From NCBI RefSeq assembly GCF_900182925.1, contig NZ_LT900024.1:1-64000 (forward strand): a stretch of DNA of 64,000 nt, in the 5' to 3' direction. A program made the translations under genes and the position numbers. The stretch comes from Psychrobacter sp. LV10R520-6 (lineage in GTDB: Bacteria > Pseudomonadota > Gammaproteobacteria > Pseudomonadales > Moraxellaceae). Shown piece by piece: positions 59,715-64,000 of the stretch. Below the pieces are notes generated by a model that saw nothing but the letters and a program-made list of their open reading frames with translations, searched no databases and was not told where the DNA came from. Numbering within the stretch: position 1 is the first letter of the stretch; each line of letters begins with the position of its first letter.

Positions 59715-60127
59715 ATGTCTGATCCATTATCTATCTTTAAATGTAGCAGACGACTATTTTATTATTCGCTATGCAAAACTATTTGTACATACAAGACAAA
59801 CATAAATATTGCAATCGACAAGCAACTTAATTATTATCCATTGTAACTTTGTGTAAAAAAATGATATTAATCTGTTATTTAACCTTATTAGATTGTTGTT
59901 CATTTCATTAAGGGAATACCTTTTAGGTAATAATTTTAATACAAAGTTTTTCTTATAATAAGTTTCAGCTGACCTCAAAACAGGATTTTAATATTCATAT
60001 ATCAATGCATTAAAGATATCAGCGTGCAGAATGCTTTTTATTTCTCACCTATAAGCATGCATTAACTTTAAGAAAAAGATTGTTATTTACTAAAATTTAG
60101 AACCAATTTGAGTTGTAAGGATAAATT

Positions 60128-61009
60128 ATGAAGCAGTTATATCGCGTGTTACCGTTTGTGTTGAGTGTTGGTTTATTTGGGTGTAGTAACTCTACTACTC
60201 AGGAGAATGCCAATACAAACAATGCAACAGGTACGGAAAGTAAAGATAATTTTGTCAGTGAGCTACCAGATTCAGCACCTATGCTAAAAGTAGCCATGAC
60301 TGGTAATTTACCGCCGTTCTCGTTTCAAGATGACTATGGCAATATGCAGGGTACCGATGTTGATTCAATACGTGCTATTGGTGAAGAACAAGGATTCAAG
60401 GTCGAGTTTTACAAAGAAACCTAGCAAGGTCTGTTCGATAGTGTGGAGTCAGGTAGTCGTGATTTAGCGATATCGGGTATCTCTTATAAAGACGAACGCG
60501 ACGTAAAATACGGCTTGTCAACCCCTTACTTTTTTAATCCAGCCACTATAATATATTTGAAAGGTGACTTGGACATAAAAAGTTTGGAAGATATAAAAGG
60601 GATGAAAGTTGGTACTTTAGAAGGCTCAAAAGAGGAAGACACCTTAAAAGAAATGGGCACATCCGTTGAGCTGTTTTCAAGATCTACTATATTCCTAGTA
60701 TATGAAGATTTAGTACAAGGTAAGACTGATGTTCTCTTGTATGATTTGCCTGTTTTACAACATACGATAAAATCTCATCCAGAATACGAAGTCGTACTTG
60801 TACCTTATGAAGACGCAGATGCTCCATCAGCGCAGCAAATAGTATTGATGGCAAAAGGTAATACTAAGCTAATCAATACTGTGAATGAAGGTATTACTAA
60901 GCTTAAGGCAAAAGGAGTTTTCAAGGAAATTGAGGAGCGCTGGTTAGGTGAGAAAGAAGCGGCACCTGCCAATAGCACCTCTGTTACTACCACTCAGCAA
61001 GCGAACTAA
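60128..61009 (+). pseudogene. Solute-binding lipoprotein (SBP_bac_3) with in-frame amber codon
   Basis: The reading frame is open from ATG 60,128 to TAA 61,009 except for one TAG at codon 99 (60,422-60,424). The residues around it, FYKET-stop-QGLFDSVESGSRDLAISG, match the family pattern in which a tryptophan precedes the GLF, so TGG became TAG. The lipobox is LFGC and the fold is that of polar amino acid binding proteins (PPFSFQDDYGNMQGTDVD near residue 60, DVLLYDLPVL near 205). It starts 12 bases before the kinase gene and would be the sensor's ligand partner. Confidence 0.85.
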
Positions 61010-61021
61010 GGAATTCTGAAG

Positions 61022-62821
61022 ATGGCAACCACACATGATGTCGATAACAAACGCTATCGCAGTCTAATTATTTCAATTGCACTGTTTTTAACTTTGATTG
61101 GCGCCTTGCTAGCGTTTACTTTTTATACCTCAAGCTTATTAGAAAGAAATACAGTTTTAATTGACCGAACCAACCAAGTTGCTAATAGCGCACAAGCGGT
61201 AATCAAAGACTTGTTTGACTTAGATAACAGTTATGGTGAAGATACTAACTCTCCGCACATACAACGAGTTTTGGAGCGTTTGGAAAAAGACACGGCGCTT
61301 ATTACCAGCTCTATTGCTGCCATTGGTCAAGGCGGTACGATTACTGACGTTAATGGTAAAAGCTATGAGCTACCAAAAATCAATAACACGTCTCAAACTA
61401 AAGTTGCTGCAGCTGATGAGCAATGGCAGCTTTTAGAACCTAAGATTCAAAGCTATCTAGAAAACGCTGACAACGTCATGGTCGACTCCTCGGATAACCT
61501 GACCCAAGCGGTTGAACAAGCAAAAACCTCAAGTTTGTTTATTAACGACTCGTTAGATCAGCTCACCGATGAAGTTTTTATAAACGCTGAACGTCAAGCC
61601 AATACCATTCGTCTGATTCAGGTGCTTGGTGTTGCTGCCATCTTTGCTTACTTCTTGATTTTCGTATTTTTCTTCGTACGTCGTTTGCGTGATACCGATG
61701 CTGAAGCCTTGTCTGCGCGTCGCGAAACCCAAGAAATCATGGAAACGGTTAATACCGGTCTATTCTTGTTAGATAAAGATCTCAACATTGGTCAGCAGCA
61801 TTCTCGAGCGCTCACCAATATCATTGGTGCCGATACTTTGGCAGGAGAAAACTTTGCCAATATATTACGCGGTCGTATTTCTGATAAAGACCTGAAAACT
61901 ACGCAGCAATTCATTGAACAGCTATACAATCCGCGCGTTAAAGAAAAACTGGTGGATGCTCTAAACCCACTACATAAGGTAATGCTACACAACACCTCTA
62001 GAGAAGACGGCTCAGACAGTCGATTTTTAGATTTTAAATTTTCGCGGGTTTATGAAAATAAAAATATCGCGCGTATTTTGGTCAACGTCAACGATGTTTC
62101 AGATGCCATTTATTTAGAACAGCGTCTAGAACAAGAGCGTACGCAAAATGACATGCAGATTGAGATGTTAACGACCATCTTAAATGTTAATCCAAAAATT
62201 ATTTATGAATTTATTACTAATACCAAATCACATATCGACAAGATGAATAACATCCTGAAGAATCCTGGTAGCTCGCAATATGAGCTTGAGGGTAAACTAA
62301 ATGCGATTTATCGTGAAATGCACAGTCTAAAAGGCGAAGCTTCTGCGCTAAAACTGCACAGTTTCACTAAAATTGCCTCAGACGCAGAAGATCAGCTTAA
62401 TGCATTGCAAAACCAAGGCAAGCTATCGGGCAATGACTTCTTATCATTGGCAGTACATTTGGATGACTTGTTAAGTCTGTCTAATACCATTGAGACCTTA
62501 GGCGAGCGTATCAATCGAGCCTCACCAGCGAGTGCAACAGCTGTTAAAGCGGCAGCTCCGGTGACTACTGCGGTAGATAGTAATACGCCAAAGGTAGAGG
62601 AAAGTGCCAATCAGACAATAGACCGTTCAATGAACACTGTTAGCGCTATGGACATTGAAGGCGGTGAGGATATCGACTTAGATGATCAATCGGACAGCCA
62701 CCTGTTAGCGTACTACCAAGATTTTGCGCGAGATATCGCGGTAAGACAAGGTAAGCAAGTACAACTAAACAGTGTTGACATACTCCCCCCACTTTCACAT
62801 GGCTCAAGTGGGGGATTCTAA
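61022..62821 (+). pseudogene. HPt-containing sensor kinase, cut by an IS200/IS605-family element
   Basis: The gene starts at ATG 61,022 and has two membrane segments (about 15-37 and 200-222) around a periplasmic helical domain, then a PAS-like region (~240-390) and an HPt domain with H434 in REMHSLKGEASAL. It then enters the start of a CheA-like ATPase domain (QDFARDIAVRQGKQVQLN). At residue ~584 the native sequence ends and the TnpB element begins. The last 15 residues, VDILPPLSHGSSGGF, are read from its end. The rest of the kinase, if present, is beyond the window. Confidence 0.85.
62786..62814 (-). other. Right-end hairpin of the TnpB element
   Basis: Perfect 9-bp arms CCCCCACTT and AAGTGGGGG enclose an 11-base loop, 12 bases from the element edge, as in IS200/IS605 right ends. 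The TnpB guide RNA should end at this edge; its guide would be the flank reading ACTGTTTAGTTGTACTTGCT on the minus strand. Confidence 0.75.
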
Positions 62822-62833
62822 AAGCCGAAGCTC

Positions 62834-64000
62834 TTAGGTGACATCCTCACGGTTGTCACAAGTTTTCTGTTTCAACGGGCGACCTTTACTGCATCCTCCC
62901 TCCACAGACAAAACGGCATGTCCTGCCGCCAATACATTACGTGCCGCATTAAAATCTGCGTTCGCAACATACATACATTTAACGCACTCAAATTTTGCCT
63001 GAGTACGCCTATTTTCTTTCGCCACATGCTTGCATTTAGAGCAGGTTTGGCTGGTGTATCTTGGGTTTACCTTAATGAGTAACCCACCGCGCCATTGCTG
63101 CTTATACTCAAGCATTACGGTCATCATATGCCAACCTTGATCCAAAATTGATTTATTCAATCCTGACTTAGCTTTGACATTACGCCCTTTTTGAGCGGTT
63201 GTACCGCTTGCGGATTTCGACATATTGGCTACTTTTAAATCTTCAACAACGATCATGGCGTGGCTTTTGCTGAGCGTGGTGGTGACTTTATGCAAGTAGT
63301 CATGGCGAATATTGGCAATATGATGATGTAGCTTTTGAATCTTACGATTTTGCTTTTTCCAGTTTTCGCTAAATTTTACTTTCTTACTTAATCGACGCTG
63401 TAATTTGGCAAGTTTGATTTGATTGGCTTTAAAGCTGTTTTTGGGCTTGATGTACTGACCGCTTGAGGTGGTGAGTAGTTTTGTGATCCCCATATCCAAA
63501 CCTAACGCACTTTTAGAAGGATGGATTGGGTTTTCCAGTAACGCTTTCTCAGTGCCAAATGACACGTACCAGTGACCTGATTTCTTGCTAAGGGTGACAT
63601 TTTTGATTGTGCCGATAATGGCTTGAGATTTTCTAAACTTCACCAAACCAATGCCATTAGGTAGTTTCACCCGATTGCCCTCGACACGGCAGTATTTATC
63701 AAACTGAACCAAGCGAATTGAATCGCAGCCATCTGATTTATGCTTGAATCTTGGCATCAGCGCCCGTAACTGGATTTCTGACCCATCAGCCCGTTTAAAA
63801 AACTTGGGTTTTCTAGGTTTCTTTTTATTTTCTTTTAATCGTGCATGTACTTTAGGGTCAAAAAATCGTGACCAAGCAGCCGCAAGATCGCGTACCTTTT
63901 GTTGCAAAGACACCGCATTAGAATGGGTTTTTAAAAAGCCAAAATCAGGATTGTTCTTTAAATCCATGATTTTATTAACGAGATTAGTGGCGTTGATAAA
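62834..64000 (-). CDS. tnpB: TnpB RNA-guided nuclease, 5' end beyond the window
   Basis: The frame is open to base 64,000, so an internal ATG at 63,967 is not the true start. The N-terminal part seen is FINATNLVNKIMDLKNN, then QQKVRDLAAAWSRFF. RuvC parts are present: D in GLDMGIT, E in VVEDLKVANMS and D in ANADFNAARN. The zinc finger is CSKCKHVAKENRRTQAKFECVKC. This is the IS200/IS605 type, only distantly like the IS607 TnpB at 43,785. The C-terminus is complete. It seems catalytically intact. Confidence 0.9.
   Translation of the reverse strand, partial: FINATNLVNKIMDLKNNPDFGFLKTHSNAVSLQQKVRDLAAAWSRFFDPKVHARLKENKKKPRKPKFFKRADGSEIQLRALMPRFKHKSDGCDSIRLVQFDKYCRVEGNRVKLPNGIGLVKFRKSQAIIGTIKNVTLSKKSGHWYVSFGTEKALLENPIHPSKSALGLDMGITKLLTTSSGQYIKPKNSFKANQIKLAKLQRRLSKKVKFSENWKKQNRKIQKLHHHIANIRHDYLHKVTTTLSKSHAMIVVEDLKVANMSKSASGTTAQKGRNVKAKSGLNKSILDQGWHMMTVMLEYKQQWRGGLLIKVNPRYTSQTCSKCKHVAKENRRTQAKFECVKCMYVANADFNAARNVLAAGHAVLSVEGGCSKGRPLKQKTCDNREDVT

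Larger units (their letters stand above)
62774..64000 (-). mobile_element. IS200/IS605-family TnpB element, partial
   Basis: One end, reading outward on the minus strand, is at about 62,774 (…GTATGTCAAC). A subterminal hairpin, AAGTGGGGG with CCCCCACTT, is at 62,786-62,814. Such foot hairpins are the recognition sites of HUH-type TnpA. No TnpA is in the window. The tnpB start and the other end lie right of base 64,000. Confidence 0.85.

Overview
The window looks like chromosome from a psychrotolerant gammaproteobacterium of the Moraxellaceae, most likely Psychrobacter. The reasons are the moderately AT-rich sequence, an Acinetobacter Omp38-like OmpA, a lepA-lepB-DUF4845-rnc-era-recO-pdxJ cluster, a class A RNase P RNA, and the protein styles of relA, rlmD, barA and bioA/bioD. 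There is no 16S rRNA in the window, so the genus is an inference.

The dominant feature is a long direct repeat: 1-10,678 is repeated at 28,961-39,640. Each copy carries pdxJ, a type IV pseudopilin gene, ompA, typA, a zinc-ribbon/DUF2628 membrane protein, a 1056-residue type IIG restriction-modification enzyme and an array of palindromes. The copies differ almost only by small insertions and deletions, nearly all in the first 6 kb of the left copy, where they break pdxJ, the pilin gene and typA. The right copy is intact and sits in the expected recO-pdxJ context. Either this is a recent tandem duplication with a period of about 28.96 kb, whose left unit began before the window, or the left copy is an assembly artefact. 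The left copy ends in a perfect 56-bp palindrome against an IS3-family element; the right copy ends in a run of nine G.

Region by region: 1-10.7 kb is the left repeat. 10.7-12.3 kb is an IS3-family element with a canonical -1 slippery heptamer. 12.4-16.7 kb holds a lipoprotein gene, a 5'-truncated ygiQ that has also lost a radical-SAM cysteine, a small membrane protein, and an Lrp regulator beside a drug/metabolite transporter. 16.8-21.7 kb holds smpB, coaD, a 2[4Fe-4S] ferredoxin, bioA, bioD and rnpB. 21.8-28.9 kb holds tRNA-Met and the lepA-lepB-DUF4845-rnc-era-recO cluster, which runs into the right copy of pdxJ. 28.9-39.6 kb is the right repeat. 39.6-42.4 kb is accessory DNA: a MITE, three small envelope genes, an inverted relic of the restriction-modification gene and an inverted partner of a 71-bp sequence found just after typA. 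43.2-45.1 kb is an IS607-family element with TnpA and TnpB. 45.3-59.6 kb is core genome: mutM, relA, rlmD, a PolB-like exonuclease, cysM, barA, a crotonase and a Bcr-type MFS exporter. 60.1-64 kb is a decaying sensory locus: a solute-binding lipoprotein with an amber codon, followed by an HPt-containing kinase cut by an IS200/IS605-family TnpB element.

The least explained structures are (i) the array of 34-bp palindromes at about 80-bp spacing upstream of the restriction-modification gene, in which the terminal hexamer varies together within each unit; (ii) the inverted 71-bp repeats and restriction-gene relic around the accessory block after typA; and (iii) a dispersed ~115-bp palindromic repeat present three times.
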